A stretch of 64,000 nt of DNA from Acinetobacter sp. NIPH 2100 (GCF_000369805.1 NZ_KB850224.1:1411924-1475923); one strand, 5' to 3'; positions 10,143 to 20,098 are shown, numbered from the stretch's first letter. Numbers and translations are program-made. Notes: a model not told the origin generated them from the letters alone.

Positions 10143-11309
10143 ATGGCCATTTCAGAGACATGGTTGCTCCCTGACGGGGTAGCAGATGTATTGCCAGAAC
10201 AAGCGCAAGTTGTTGAAACATTGCGTCGAGAAGCTTTAGATTTCCTCGCAGTTCGAGGTTATCAATTGGTGTATACGCCATTTATTGAATACATCGAATC
10301 GCTCTCTCTACTTTCAGAATCTAATCAAGATTTAGATTTAGTTACCTTCAAAGTGATTGATCAACTTTCTGGTCGTTTACTCGGTGTACGTGCGGATATG
10401 ACACCGCAAGTGGCACGTATTGATGCCCATGTTCGACCAATTGAAGGCGTGGCACGTTATTGCTATGCAGGTTCAGTTTTACATACTAAACCACAGAATT
10501 TTAATGCAACACGCGCACCGTTACAGTTAGGTGCAGAGTTGTATGGTCATGACAGCATCGAAGCTGATGTTGAAATGATCAATGTCATGTTGGCATTAAT
10601 TGAACATACCCATACTTTAGAGGGTGCTCATTTAGATTTAGGTCATGTCGGTTTATTCCGTAGTCTGGTTAAACGCGCTGGTTTAAATAAAAATACCGAA
10701 AGTGAACTTTCTGATTTATATCAGCGTAAAGCTTTCCCAGAGTTAGAAGAATTCACTCAAGATTTAGCAATGGGTGCGGATTTTTATGCTTTAGGTCGTT
10801 ATGCAAGTGACTTAAATGCATTAGAAACGCATTTAAGCCAAGATATTTTAAATGATGCTGATTTCAAAAATGCATTAGATGCATTGAAATCTACATTCGT
10901 GCAAATTCAATCTCGTTGGTCGAATCTGAACATTGGGATAGATGTGGTTGAATTACGCAGCTATCACTATCATACAGGTTTGATGTATGCCATTTATGCA
11001 CCAAATCGTGCAGCGCCACTGGCTCAAGGTGGGCGTTATGATGGGATTGGTGAGCATTTTGGACGTGCACGTCCAGCAACAGGATTTAGTTGTGATTTAT
11101 ATGCTTTAGGCGCAACACAGTTTGTTGAAATTAACACTGTAGTTGCTCCTAGAGGGAATGACCAAGATTTATTCAATGCAATTGCAGAGGCACGTAGCAA
11201 AGGTTTGCGTGTCGTGCAGTTGTTAGGTCATGACGATTTAAGCTCAGTGCCTTATGCGACCCATAAAATGGTGTCTCAAAACGGCCAATGGGTGATTGAA
11301 AAGATTTAA
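10143..11309 (+). CDS. hisZ: ATP phosphoribosyltransferase regulatory subunit HisZ
   Basis: A catalytically inactive histidyl-tRNA synthetase paralogue that pairs with short-form HisG to make the first enzyme of histidine synthesis. The 388-residue protein shows class II synthetase core segments (WLLPDGVADVLP at the N-terminus, VRADMTPQVARI in motif 2, LAQGGRYDGIG in the HisA-like region) but lacks the C-terminal anticodon domain of HisS. It precedes purA by about 60 bp. The hisZ-purA adjacency is common in Acinetobacter and pseudomonads, as far as I recall; hisG is not in the window. Confidence 0.94.
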   Translation: MAISETWLLPDGVADVLPEQAQVVETLRREALDFLAVRGYQLVYTPFIEYIESLSLLSESNQDLDLVTFKVIDQLSGRLLGVRADMTPQVARIDAHVRPIEGVARYCYAGSVLHTKPQNFNATRAPLQLGAELYGHDSIEADVEMINVMLALIEHTHTLEGAHLDLGHVGLFRSLVKRAGLNKNTESELSDLYQRKAFPELEEFTQDLAMGADFYALGRYASDLNALETHLSQDILNDADFKNALDALKSTFVQIQSRWSNLNIGIDVVELRSYHYHTGLMYAIYAPNRAAPLAQGGRYDGIGEHFGRARPATGFSCDLYALGATQFVEINTVVAPRGNDQDLFNAIAEARSKGLRVVQLLGHDDLSSVPYATHKMVSQNGQWVIEKI

Positions 11310-11354
11310 TTGCTAAGTTGCTTAACGACTTAGTTTCCAATTTTAACAGCATGA

Positions 11355-12689
<1,335 letters not shown>

Positions 12690-12704
12690 GCTGAGTCGAT
12701 GACA

Positions 12705-12740
12705 AAAAAGCTCTCAAATTTGATTTGGGAGCTTTTTTTA
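12705..12740 (+). terminator. Intrinsic terminator after purA
   Basis: AAAAGCTC-N-CAAAT pairs with ATTTG-N-GAGCTTTT, followed by a T-run. It separates purA from the small monooxygenase-domain gene that starts 30 bases later. Confidence 0.88.
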
Positions 12741-12769
12741 TGGCGGTTATTTAGAAAAAGAGGTGAGAG

Positions 12770-13087
12770 ATGGCTTTGAAATTGATTGCTGAAGACTTTA
12801 TCCAGCCAGACTGTATCGACAGCGTTTTACCGCTTTATCAAGAACTTGTCGAAAAAACTCGGACTGAAGCTGGATGCATTGCCTATGATCTTTATCATGA
12901 TCATAAACAGATAGGCCATTTTGTTTTTATTGAAGAGTGGGTTGATCGTTCAGCATTAGAGCGACATGTGCAGTCTGAGCATTTTCAGCGCTTAGTGCCT
13001 CAAATTGATCAGTATCAAACTCAGGCTGGACGTTTTACCCATCTACATGGTTTCGAGACATTATTGCCAAACAAAGAAGATCAATAA
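12770..13087 (+). CDS. Antibiotic biosynthesis monooxygenase (ABM) domain protein, YgiN-like
   Basis: A 105-residue single-domain protein of the ABM dimeric alpha-beta barrel family. The features are an N-terminal strand, a helix ending in VEKTRTEAGCIAYDLY, the central HFVFIEEWVDRSALERHVQSEHF motif in which Glu-Trp and His are conserved, and a short C-terminal strand. Members include quinol monooxygenase YgiN and heme-degrading enzymes; most remain uncharacterised. AGAGGTGAGAG gives a strong ribosome site. The gene stands alone between the purA terminator and a small degraded locus. Confidence 0.85.
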   Translation: MALKLIAEDFIQPDCIDSVLPLYQELVEKTRTEAGCIAYDLYHDHKQIGHFVFIEEWVDRSALERHVQSEHFQRLVPQIDQYQTQAGRFTHLHGFETLLPNKEDQ

Positions 13088-13150
13088 TTTAATTTGCGAT
13101 CACTGAACAGTAATAGCAAAAAAACAGCTTTTGATTCCAATCTTTGTTAT

Positions 13151-13179
13151 TTCACAGCCTAAAAAATCCTCGTTATATT
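13151..13179 (+). promoter_or_regulatory. Sigma70-type promoter of the small broken gene
   Basis: TTCACA at 13151-13156 and TATATT at 13174-13179 are separated by exactly 17 bases. GAGGG and an ATG follow at a normal distance (13211). This is one of the better promoter matches in the window. Confidence 0.55.
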
Positions 13180-13210
13180 GGCTTTACGTTCAAACAAAGA
13201 GGGTTTAATC

Positions 13211-13419
13211 ATGACGAAAAAGAGAATCCGCTACAATGGCTATGAATTGGCGTGCCGATGTTAATTTAAATCGAAGCGCTTAAAAAGGTACAAACCAATT
13301 TTGATCAAGGCGGGGAGAGAGGTTGGTTTGAACATTTAAACAATAAAAATAAATCTGAGTGTTTGATAATAAAATATATAAAAAGTCGAAGAGAACCGAA
13401 AGGTTCTCTTTTTTATTGA
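13211..13419 (+). pseudogene. Small degraded gene (frameshift and stop)
   Basis: The ATG at 13211, behind GAGGG, opens a frame MTKKRIRYNGYELACRC that stops after 17 codons. In the next frame, after one more TAA at 13267, the sequence continues as IEALKKVQTNFDQGGERGWF followed by EHLNNKNKS and runs into the terminator. The two halves look like one protein of roughly 60 residues, interrupted by a +1 shift and a nonsense codon. Promoter, ribosome site and terminator are all kept. It could also be a short functional 17-residue peptide or a small RNA; the parent family is not recognised. Confidence 0.45.
13389..13416. terminator. Intrinsic terminator before the WYL regulator gene end
   Basis: AAGAGAACC pairs with GGTTCTCTT around a GAAA tetraloop, followed by T5 on the plus strand. 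It lies between the small broken gene and the convergent WYL regulator. Confidence 0.85.
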
Positions 13420-14423
13420 GGTGTTTCCTCAATCTCTCTCACTGCGTTATAGGCTGCAGCAGGTTCGATATTCAGAATTTTTTTACCAAAGCTTCTGAGC
13501 CACCATACCAGTTGTGAAGTAAACGGAACGGTTGCGGATACTTCAACAATGTTTTCTTCCACATGCTGGATGATTTGATCCTTACTGAGTTGACTCTCGT
13601 AGAAGCTTTTTGCTGTACTTTCCGTCATGGTGAGCTTTAAATGAATCAGTTCAGTTGGTTTGTTATAGTCAACGCGGAAACCAAGAGCCCCTGATTCAAT
13701 ATAATTATCAATTTCAAAGTTCACAGGATGTAAGGCGCGACTATCCAAGACTGTTGCTGCTTTAAAGCGGTGCAAAGCAAAGGTTTGTACTTCGGTTTTA
13801 TCGTTTCGGGTACAGATTAAATAAATCACTGCACCTTTTTGAACCAAAGCCAGTGGATTGAGGATATAGGTCTTATCTTCGCCTTGATGAGTGCGGGCAC
13901 GATAAATACATTCGATTTGTTTATCTTGTAACAAACCTTCGTAAATCGCTTGTTGCGCATGTTTGTCTACGACTGGCGGAATCAATGGTTGTGTGGCAGG
14001 CACAATACGAACACGGTTGATCCATTGGCGAACATTGTTCTGTGTCGATAGGCTGCGCTTGGCAAGATCAAACCAAGGGGTCATTTCTTCTAATAGGCTT
14101 GGTGGGAGCAAGTGACGTAAATGTTCTTCAACCATCATAAAGGTGACCGCCTGTGAACTGGTCATATGCGGCAAACTTTGAATGGGTGCATCTGAACGCC
14201 AACGCCAGCCTTGCGGTACGGTCTTATTACTCTCAATCGGGAAGCGTTGTGCAATCTGGTTTAAATCACGCTGGATGGTACGCAGACTGATATCAATGCC
14301 TTCGCGTTCTAATATTTCTTGTAATTCACGGGTGCCCATCCATTTCCCAGTCGAAAGGCGGGATAAAATTTGCCATTGGCGATAAAGGCTATTAGATGTT
14401 TCTTTTTCTTGTACGGATGACAT
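13413..14423 (-). CDS. WYL-domain transcriptional regulator (YafY/PafC-like)
   Basis: A 336-residue DNA-binding regulator. The N-terminal winged helix-turn-helix occupies roughly residues 14-65 (TRELQEILEREGI then ISLRTIQRDLNQI). A middle WYL domain includes the AVIYLICTRND strand, and a C-terminal WCX-type extension follows. WYL domains sense nucleic-acid or nucleotide ligands in several regulators. It is transcribed divergently from the ATP-grasp/Anbu operon across a 212-bp gap that contains two mirror-image 11-bp sites. It is therefore the obvious candidate regulator of that operon, though this is inferred from position only. Confidence 0.88.
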   Translation of the reverse strand: MSSVQEKETSNSLYRQWQILSRLSTGKWMGTRELQEILEREGIDISLRTIQRDLNQIAQRFPIESNKTVPQGWRWRSDAPIQSLPHMTSSQAVTFMMVEEHLRHLLPPSLLEEMTPWFDLAKRSLSTQNNVRQWINRVRIVPATQPLIPPVVDKHAQQAIYEGLLQDKQIECIYRARTHQGEDKTYILNPLALVQKGAVIYLICTRNDKTEVQTFALHRFKAATVLDSRALHPVNFEIDNYIESGALGFRVDYNKPTELIHLKLTMTESTAKSFYESQLSKDQIIQHVEENIVEVSATVPFTSQLVWWLRSFGKKILNIEPAAAYNAVREIEETPQ

Positions 14424-14428
14424 AAGCG

Positions 14429-14513
14429 AAATACGTAATTCAATGGTCTAAAGCAGACACAATAAAAAAACTATACTTAATTATCAAGTCCATCCTATCC
14501 AGATTACGTATTT
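14429..14513. promoter_or_regulatory. Mirror-image TACGTA sites between WYL regulator and Anbu operon
   Basis: AAATACGTAAT at 14429-14439 and its exact complement ATTACGTATTT at 14503-14513 lie in the divergent intergenic region, 74 bp apart, each built on a TACGTA palindrome. They are candidate operators for the adjacent WYL regulator. The first lies a few bases upstream of the regulator's own start. Confidence 0.4.
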
Positions 14514-14635
14514 ACGACTGAAATGACCCTAGTTTTGCTTAAATATTCTAAGTCTGGTTGAAATTTGATCATTTTATATAAGTGGCATTGAAATTGCTTT
14601 TATTAGATATAAATAAATGATGAGACGAGGTTTCT

Positions 14636-16186
14636 ATGTCAGAACAAGAACACAACCTACATGTCAGCACAGATTATTATACGCCAGAACAAAATGCAGC
14701 GGTCTCCGTTCATACGTCTACATTTATTCCACAGCTTGAGGTGACGAAAAATTTATTTGAACAGCTTAAATCTCAATTTTTCAATGAAATGCTGGATGAC
14801 AAAAGTTTTAACGGTGAAGCTTCGAAAAAAATTGAACAATGGTTGAGTATTCGTAGTCTTGATGATTTAAAAACACTGGAAGCACAAGCGAAACAGCATT
14901 TTCTTTATCAAGGGATTACTTTTAATGTTTACGGTGATCAAGAGGGCGCGGAACGAACCATTCCTTATGACCTTATTCCACGAGTGATTGAAAAGAAACA
15001 ATGGGAAAAGATCGCGACAGGTTGTGCTCAACGGGTCAAAGCACTGAATTTATTTTTAGATGATATTTATCATGGGCAACATATTTTAAAAGAAGGCCTC
15101 ATTCCCGCTGAGCAAGTGATTGCGCATGAAGCATTTCAGCCGCATATGTTGAAACATCAGCTTAAAGGAAAAATCTATTCACAAATTAGTGGCATTGATA
15201 TTATTCGCGATGGCCAAGGGGATTTCTTTGTACTGGAAGATAATTTACGTACACCCTCTGGTGTGTCTTATATGCTGGAAAGCCGAAAAATCAGCCAGAA
15301 ATTGATGCCTGATTTATGTAGTAGCAATAATTTACAAGGGATTGAACAATATCCGAGTTTATTAAGGGCGATCCTAGAAGAAAATGCTTATGTGGATCAG
15401 CCTTTGATTGTGGTATTAACGCCTGGACGCTTTAACAGTGCCTATTATGAGCATTCCTTTTTAGCACGTGAAATGGATGTATCGCTCGTGACCAGCCGCG
15501 ATCTATTTGTCGAGGACGATAAAGTTTTTGTCAAAACCATCCGTGGTCGTCAGCAGGTTGATGTGATTTATCGCCGTGTGGATGATGAGTTTTTAGATCC
15601 GCTTAGCTTTAGACCTGATAGTACTTTGGGTGTGCCTGGGCTGATGTCTGCATATTTACAGCACAATGTTGTGATTGCCAATGCACCGGGAACTGGTGTG
15701 GCGGATGACAAGTCTATTTATCCTTATGTCGATCAAATGATTCAATTCTATTTGGGCGAAGCGCCAATTTTAAAGAATGTGCCGACCTATCAATGCCGAG
15801 ATGCCGAGCAACTCGATTATGTGCTCAGTCATTTGGAAAAATTGGTGGTCAAAGAAGCTCAAGGCTCTGGCGGCTATGGCATGCTAATTGGGCCGCAAGC
15901 TGATCAAGAACAAATTGATTGTTTTAGACAAAAATTGATTGAAACACCACATTTATATATCGCACAACCAACTTTGGCACTATCGGTTGCACCAACTTTG
16001 ACCACAGAGGGGGTTGCGGAGCGACATATTGATCTGCGTCCTTTTGTTTTAAGTTCACCCTACCGTACTGAAATTGTGCCAGGCGGTTTAACACGTGTCG
16101 CCATGCAAGCAGGTTCACTTGTGGTTAACTCTTCTCAAGGTGGAGGAATTAAAGATACTTGGGTCGTTGAGAGCTTACGTTCTTAA
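14636..16186 (+). CDS. Circularly permuted ATP-grasp protein (DUF404/DUF407)
   Basis: A 516-residue member of the circularly permuted ATP-grasp family, predicted amide-bond or peptide ligases. Family motifs are visible: EDNLRTPSGVSYMLESR, YRRVDDEFLDPL, GTGVADDKSIYPYV, VVKEAQGSGGYGM, DLRPFV and NSSQGGGIKDTWV near the C-terminus. The gene starts an operon whose next members encode an alpha-E protein, a transglutaminase-like protein and the Anbu peptidase. This set recurs in many proteobacteria and was proposed (Iyer and colleagues, comparative genomics) to make a peptide or peptide tag. Substrates are unknown. GACGAGG precedes the ATG. Confidence 0.92.
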   Translation: MSEQEHNLHVSTDYYTPEQNAAVSVHTSTFIPQLEVTKNLFEQLKSQFFNEMLDDKSFNGEASKKIEQWLSIRSLDDLKTLEAQAKQHFLYQGITFNVYGDQEGAERTIPYDLIPRVIEKKQWEKIATGCAQRVKALNLFLDDIYHGQHILKEGLIPAEQVIAHEAFQPHMLKHQLKGKIYSQISGIDIIRDGQGDFFVLEDNLRTPSGVSYMLESRKISQKLMPDLCSSNNLQGIEQYPSLLRAILEENAYVDQPLIVVLTPGRFNSAYYEHSFLAREMDVSLVTSRDLFVEDDKVFVKTIRGRQQVDVIYRRVDDEFLDPLSFRPDSTLGVPGLMSAYLQHNVVIANAPGTGVADDKSIYPYVDQMIQFYLGEAPILKNVPTYQCRDAEQLDYVLSHLEKLVVKEAQGSGGYGMLIGPQADQEQIDCFRQKLIETPHLYIAQPTLALSVAPTLTTEGVAERHIDLRPFVLSSPYRTEIVPGGLTRVAMQAGSLVVNSSQGGGIKDTWVVESLRS

Positions 16187-16253
16187 ACCATATTTCTCGG
16201 CCCTCCAGTGAGGGTGGGGAATGATGTTGATATAAAGAAAAGGGAGGAGATTT

Positions 16254-16856
16254 ATGCTTTTACTGAGTTCAAGTGCTCAACATATTTATTGGTTAGGACG
16301 TTATCTATTTCGTATTGCGCATGTCGCAGGGCAATTACCTTTTGCCGATGATCAGCAAGCTTCCAAGTTCGCTCAGGCGCTTTGTTTGCATATTGAGGAT
16401 GCGGAGAGCTTAAATCAATTTATGTTAGATCGGCAGCAGCCCTATTCGCTGTTGAGTCAGCTTGAGATTGCTCGGGACAATATTCAGGAGCTACGAGGAC
16501 TATTGACTGCCCAAGGCTATGCAGAACTAAATTATTTGATTAAAACTACAGCATCGGACGGACTGGCGATTCAAGAGGTGGTGCAAAACTGTTGTGATAT
16601 TCTGAAAACTGAGCAAGAAGATGTCTTTCTATTTTTTCATATCGGGCAATGTGTTGAGCAAATTGATACTTATTTTCGGTTTCAGCACAATACGCATGCG
16701 GTGTTTGATGCAATCGATCCAACCATTGAGCGCTTATATCATTTGGGATGGCAAGACTTGCAACCGTGTTGGGAAGCATTAAAACAGCAGCCTTATTTAA
16801 ATCAGTTTTATGCATTTACCTATAAATTGGAAAATCAATTTGAGGCATCCTCATGA
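16254..16856 (+). CDS. Alpha-E domain protein (DUF403), short form
   Basis: A 200-residue all-helical protein. The N-terminus (LLSSSAQHIYWLGRYLFRIAHVAGQL) carries the alpha-E hallmark of a helix with YWLGRY. Common members are around 300 residues, so this one looks like a compact form. It is unlikely to be truncated, because it has a strong GGAGGAG ribosome site and its TGA stop overlaps the ATG of the next gene, an arrangement for coupled translation. Alpha-E proteins are almost always encoded beside circularly permuted ATP-grasp ligases, and their biochemical role is unknown. Confidence 0.85.
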   Translation: MLLLSSSAQHIYWLGRYLFRIAHVAGQLPFADDQQASKFAQALCLHIEDAESLNQFMLDRQQPYSLLSQLEIARDNIQELRGLLTAQGYAELNYLIKTTASDGLAIQEVVQNCCDILKTEQEDVFLFFHIGQCVEQIDTYFRFQHNTHAVFDAIDPTIERLYHLGWQDLQPCWEALKQQPYLNQFYAFTYKLENQFEASS

Positions 16857-17632
16857 AACTTATGGTGAATCACCAAACGCATTATCAATATACTGAGATT
16901 GCGCGAAATAGTGTTCAATCCATCAAAATGATGCCACAGAGTTCGAGGCATCAAAGTGTTGAAAATTGGCATATCAGTGTCCCTGGGCAATATTCATGTC
17001 AGCGAGATGCGTTTAACAACTTATGGATTACCGCAACACAACGCCATGATTATCGTTATTTGACGATCATGGCTCAGGGTGTGGTCGATTTATATGCAAC
17101 TGAATTGGGGCATGTCGAAACTGATGTTTCGCCGCTGTTATTTTTACAGCGTACCGCAATGACCTGTTGTGATCTGACCATGACTGATTTTGCACAGTCT
17201 GTCGTTAGGGTCAAAGATCGACAACATTTAATTGTTTTAGCAGAAAAAATTCTCCAACAAGTGCCTTATTTACCAGAAAGTACCTCTGTGACAACCTCGG
17301 CGATTGATGCCTTTTATGCGGGTCAAGGGGTGTGCCAAGACCATGCACATATATTAATTGCCATGTGTCGTGCGTTACAATTACCAGCACGTTACGTTTC
17401 GGGCTATATCTACGATGAAAATCAGCCACACCTCGCCAGTCATGCATGGGCAGAGGTTTTTGTGGATAATGAATGGTATTGTTTCGATGTAAGTAACCAG
17501 ATATTTACACCTCAAAATCATATATACGTTGCAGTTGGCCGTGATTATTTAGATGTGGCGCCTGTGCGAGGTATCCGTGAGCAAGGTGGGGTGGAAAGTA
17601 TGATGTCTGTGGTGCAGGTTTTGGCGTGTTGA
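16853..17632 (+). CDS. Transglutaminase-like cysteine peptidase family protein
   Basis: A 259-residue protein with an N-terminal beta region typical of bacterial transglutaminase-like proteins (NHQTHYQYTEIARNSVQSIKM is cut here to its start, NHQTHYQY). A transglutaminase core follows, with an apparent Cys-His-Asp triad at C161 (GVCQDHAH), H197 (SHAWAEVF) and D212 (FDVSN). It has no signal peptide, so it should act in the cytoplasm as an amidase, peptidase or transferase. Its ATG overlaps the alpha-E stop by four bases, and the Anbu gene follows 16 bp later. Family and triad are well supported; the substrate is unknown. Confidence 0.9.
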   Translation: MKLMVNHQTHYQYTEIARNSVQSIKMMPQSSRHQSVENWHISVPGQYSCQRDAFNNLWITATQRHDYRYLTIMAQGVVDLYATELGHVETDVSPLLFLQRTAMTCCDLTMTDFAQSVVRVKDRQHLIVLAEKILQQVPYLPESTSVTTSAIDAFYAGQGVCQDHAHILIAMCRALQLPARYVSGYIYDENQPHLASHAWAEVFVDNEWYCFDVSNQIFTPQNHIYVAVGRDYLDVAPVRGIREQGGVESMMSVVQVLAC

Positions 17633-17648
17633 ATGTAAAGAGAGAAAG

Positions 17649-18383
17649 ATGACCTATTGTTGCGCATTACGATTAGAGCAGGGTTTGGTATTGATTAGTG
17701 ATACCAGAACCAATGCAGGGGTCGATCATATTTCTGTATTTCGCAAATTGCATACCTTTGGAGTGGAAGGCGAGCGTTTTATTGCGCTACAAACATCGGG
17801 TAATTTAGCAACGACTCAGGCTGTGATCGGGCATTTGCAAAATGCTTTGGCGCTGCACCAAGAACCCAATTTATATAGTGCCAATACCATGTTCGAAGTG
17901 GCTGAGCTGGTGGGTAAAACCTTACGTAAAGTGCTTGAAGATATTACCAGCGATACGCAAGAACAGATGAATTATTCCTGTAGCATCTTGGTCGGCGGGC
18001 AGATTCAAGGCGAAGAAATGCAGCTGTATAATGTGTATCCGCAGGGCAACTTTATTTGTGCAACCATTGATACGCCTTATTTTCAGATTGGTGAAAGTAA
18101 GTATGGAAAACCGATTTTAGATCGTGCCTTGTACTATGATATGCCCTTAGATGATGCTCTACGTTGTTCACTCATATCTTTTGATTCAACTTTGCGATCT
18201 AACGTTTCAGTCGGCCTACCTTTAGATGCCTTGGTTTACCATAAAGACAGTTTTATAATTCCAGAAGGTAAGCGTATTGGTGAAGATGATCCTTACTTTA
18301 CCCAAATCAGTAAACAATGGTCTGAAACCTTGCGCCGCGGTTTGCAAGAGTTGCCAAAACCAACTGCTGACTATGGTTTGTAA
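17649..18383 (+). CDS. Anbu proteasome-like peptidase (ancestral beta subunit)
   Basis: A 244-residue protein of the Ntn-hydrolase proteasome family. Removing Met1 would expose Thr2 (MTYCCALRLEQGLVLISDTR) as the N-terminal nucleophile. DTRTNAGVDHIS is the characteristic Anbu segment, and LQTSGNLATTQAV and YSCSILVGGQ follow as in other members. Structural work on other Anbu proteins describes large open-ring or helical assemblies with no AAA unfoldase partner. Here too no unfoldase is encoded nearby. It is the last gene of the ATP-grasp/alpha-E/transglutaminase operon, which suggests peptide-sized substrates produced or marked by the other members. Confidence 0.9.
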   Translation: MTYCCALRLEQGLVLISDTRTNAGVDHISVFRKLHTFGVEGERFIALQTSGNLATTQAVIGHLQNALALHQEPNLYSANTMFEVAELVGKTLRKVLEDITSDTQEQMNYSCSILVGGQIQGEEMQLYNVYPQGNFICATIDTPYFQIGESKYGKPILDRALYYDMPLDDALRCSLISFDSTLRSNVSVGLPLDALVYHKDSFIIPEGKRIGEDDPYFTQISKQWSETLRRGLQELPKPTADYGL

Positions 18384-18442
18384 ATCGTAATTAACCTTTA
18401 AAGCCGCTGAAAGTAGGTTTTGAAGGTTTAAATTTTATGCGT

Positions 18443-18907
18443 TTAGCGGATTTTTCTACTCAGAATGCGATCCAGCGACAGGATCGTTGGTCTAGATGTA
18501 ATGAGGACCGCCAAAAGAAACATGTACAGCAAATCGTGAATATAGAACAACCAACTCAACCAACTAATGGGATCTAGGCCGCTTGGAATGGTATGAATGC
18601 CAACGGTATATAACGCTGTTAGACAAATCATCCACAAGAAAATACTGCTGATCTGCGTCAATAATCCGACAATTAGAAATAAACCTGCAAGCATTTCAGT
18701 GGTTGAAACAAACGTACTCATGATTTCAGGAAATGGAATGCCTGCATCAATGATCGTTTCCAGCATAATCAGTTTATTTTTTTCAACGAAAAGCTTATTG
18801 AAGCCTGTGGTGAAGAAAAAAATGCCGATCGAAATTCGGATCAGAAACAGAACCAATTGCTGGATCGGCATTTTATAAAGCGGATTATCGTAAATTAGTT
18901 TGAACAT
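18443..18907 (-). CDS. DoxX family membrane protein
   Basis: A 154-residue inner-membrane protein with four hydrophobic helices and the DoxX signature near the N-terminus (LFLIRISIGIFFFTTGFNKL). DoxX proteins are thiosulfate-quinone oxidoreductase subunits in archaea, but in bacteria most are uncharacterised and some are linked to redox stress. It lies downstream of alr on the same strand, about 60 bp away, and converges on the Anbu operon. Confidence 0.85.
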   Translation of the reverse strand: MFKLIYDNPLYKMPIQQLVLFLIRISIGIFFFTTGFNKLFVEKNKLIMLETIIDAGIPFPEIMSTFVSTTEMLAGLFLIVGLLTQISSIFLWMICLTALYTVGIHTIPSGLDPISWLSWLFYIHDLLYMFLLAVLITSRPTILSLDRILSRKIR

Positions 18908-18969
18908 GCTGAATCGGATGGGTTAAAACCCCTATTAGAGGTAAAACCCAAAAATTGATCAAGTCATGT

Positions 18970-20043
18970 TTAGTTATCTAATTGACGTCTTGGGCGTTGG
19001 GTGAGGCGGCAAAGTAGCTCGTAGCCGATGGTTCCATTCGCGGCAGCAACATCATCTACTAAGCGAGATTGGCCCCAAAGTTCAACTTTTGTACCAATTT
19101 CAGCTTGCACATGACTGACATCAATCGCGATCATGTCCATACTGACACGACCAACAACGGGGACCAGTTGTTGGTCGATGGCAACAAAGTTTTGTTTGAT
19201 ATACGCACGTGGATAGCCGTCACCATAGCCAATCGAAACAATCGCGATCTCTGTCGGACATGTGGCTGAATAGGTTGAACCATAACCGACAAACTCACCT
19301 TGTTGAATCTGATTCAGTGCAATGATTTCGGCACTAAAGGTCATGACAGGCTTTAGATCGAGTTCATGTACGTTTTTATCGGCAAAAGGTGATGCGCCGT
19401 AAAGCATGATACCGGGACGAACAAAATCAAAATGCAGTTCAGGATATTTATAAATTGCGGCAGAATTACAGCATGATACTAAAATAGGTTCGCAGGCCTG
19501 TTTTACCTGTAAAAACTGTTGTTTCTGCTGTCCATTCAACGGATGCTCTACATCGGCATTGGCAAAGTGCATGGCGAGGACACAGGTAAAACCTTCAGCT
19601 TTTAAACGTTGAATCACACTGATAATTTCAGTCACTTTAAAGCCTAAACGGTTCATTCCGCTATTCAGTTTGACCCAGACCTTTAAACCTAAAGCGTTGT
19701 AAGCTTGTTTATGCTGAATCAGCCATTCGACTTGCTGCGCATGATGGACAATACATTCAAGTTTCTGTTCAATAACTTGTGTCATTTCATCTTTAGCAAA
19801 TACACCTTCAATCAGGGTAATGGGTTGAGTATATCCCAGTTGCCTGATCTCCAAAGCTTCTTCTAAACAGGCGACACCAAAAGCGTCCGTGGCCTCTAAG
19901 GCGGCTAAACAGTTTTTAACTCCATGTCCGTAAGCATTGGCTTTGACCATACTGACGATTTTTGAATGTGGAGCCAGTTGTTTAACACGGTTTAAATTAT
20001 ATTGCAGTGCTTTACTGTCAATATAAACTGTAGCTTGGCGCAC
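18970..20043 (-). CDS. alr: Alanine racemase, biosynthetic
   Basis: A PLP-dependent racemase that supplies D-alanine for peptidoglycan. In the 357-residue protein the PLP-binding lysine is K34 in VKANAYGHG. The second catalytic residue is the Tyr in VGYGSTYSA from the opposing subunit's active site, and VGRVSMDMIAIDV is typical. No signal peptide is present, unlike the periplasmic broad-spectrum racemases. It lies 55 bp downstream of dnaB in the same direction. The dnaB-alr pairing next to the rpsF-rpsR-rplI operon is an old conserved layout, here interrupted. Confidence 0.96.
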   Translation of the reverse strand: MRQATVYIDSKALQYNLNRVKQLAPHSKIVSMVKANAYGHGVKNCLAALEATDAFGVACLEEALEIRQLGYTQPITLIEGVFAKDEMTQVIEQKLECIVHHAQQVEWLIQHKQAYNALGLKVWVKLNSGMNRLGFKVTEIISVIQRLKAEGFTCVLAMHFANADVEHPLNGQQKQQFLQVKQACEPILVSCCNSAAIYKYPELHFDFVRPGIMLYGASPFADKNVHELDLKPVMTFSAEIIALNQIQQGEFVGYGSTYSATCPTEIAIVSIGYGDGYPRAYIKQNFVAIDQQLVPVVGRVSMDMIAIDVSHVQAEIGTKVELWGQSRLVDDVAAANGTIGYELLCRLTQRPRRQLDN

Positions 20044-20098
20044 CCTGCGTTCTCCTTTGGGTCGACTTGAAACATATAAAGCAGGAATAGTTTAGATA

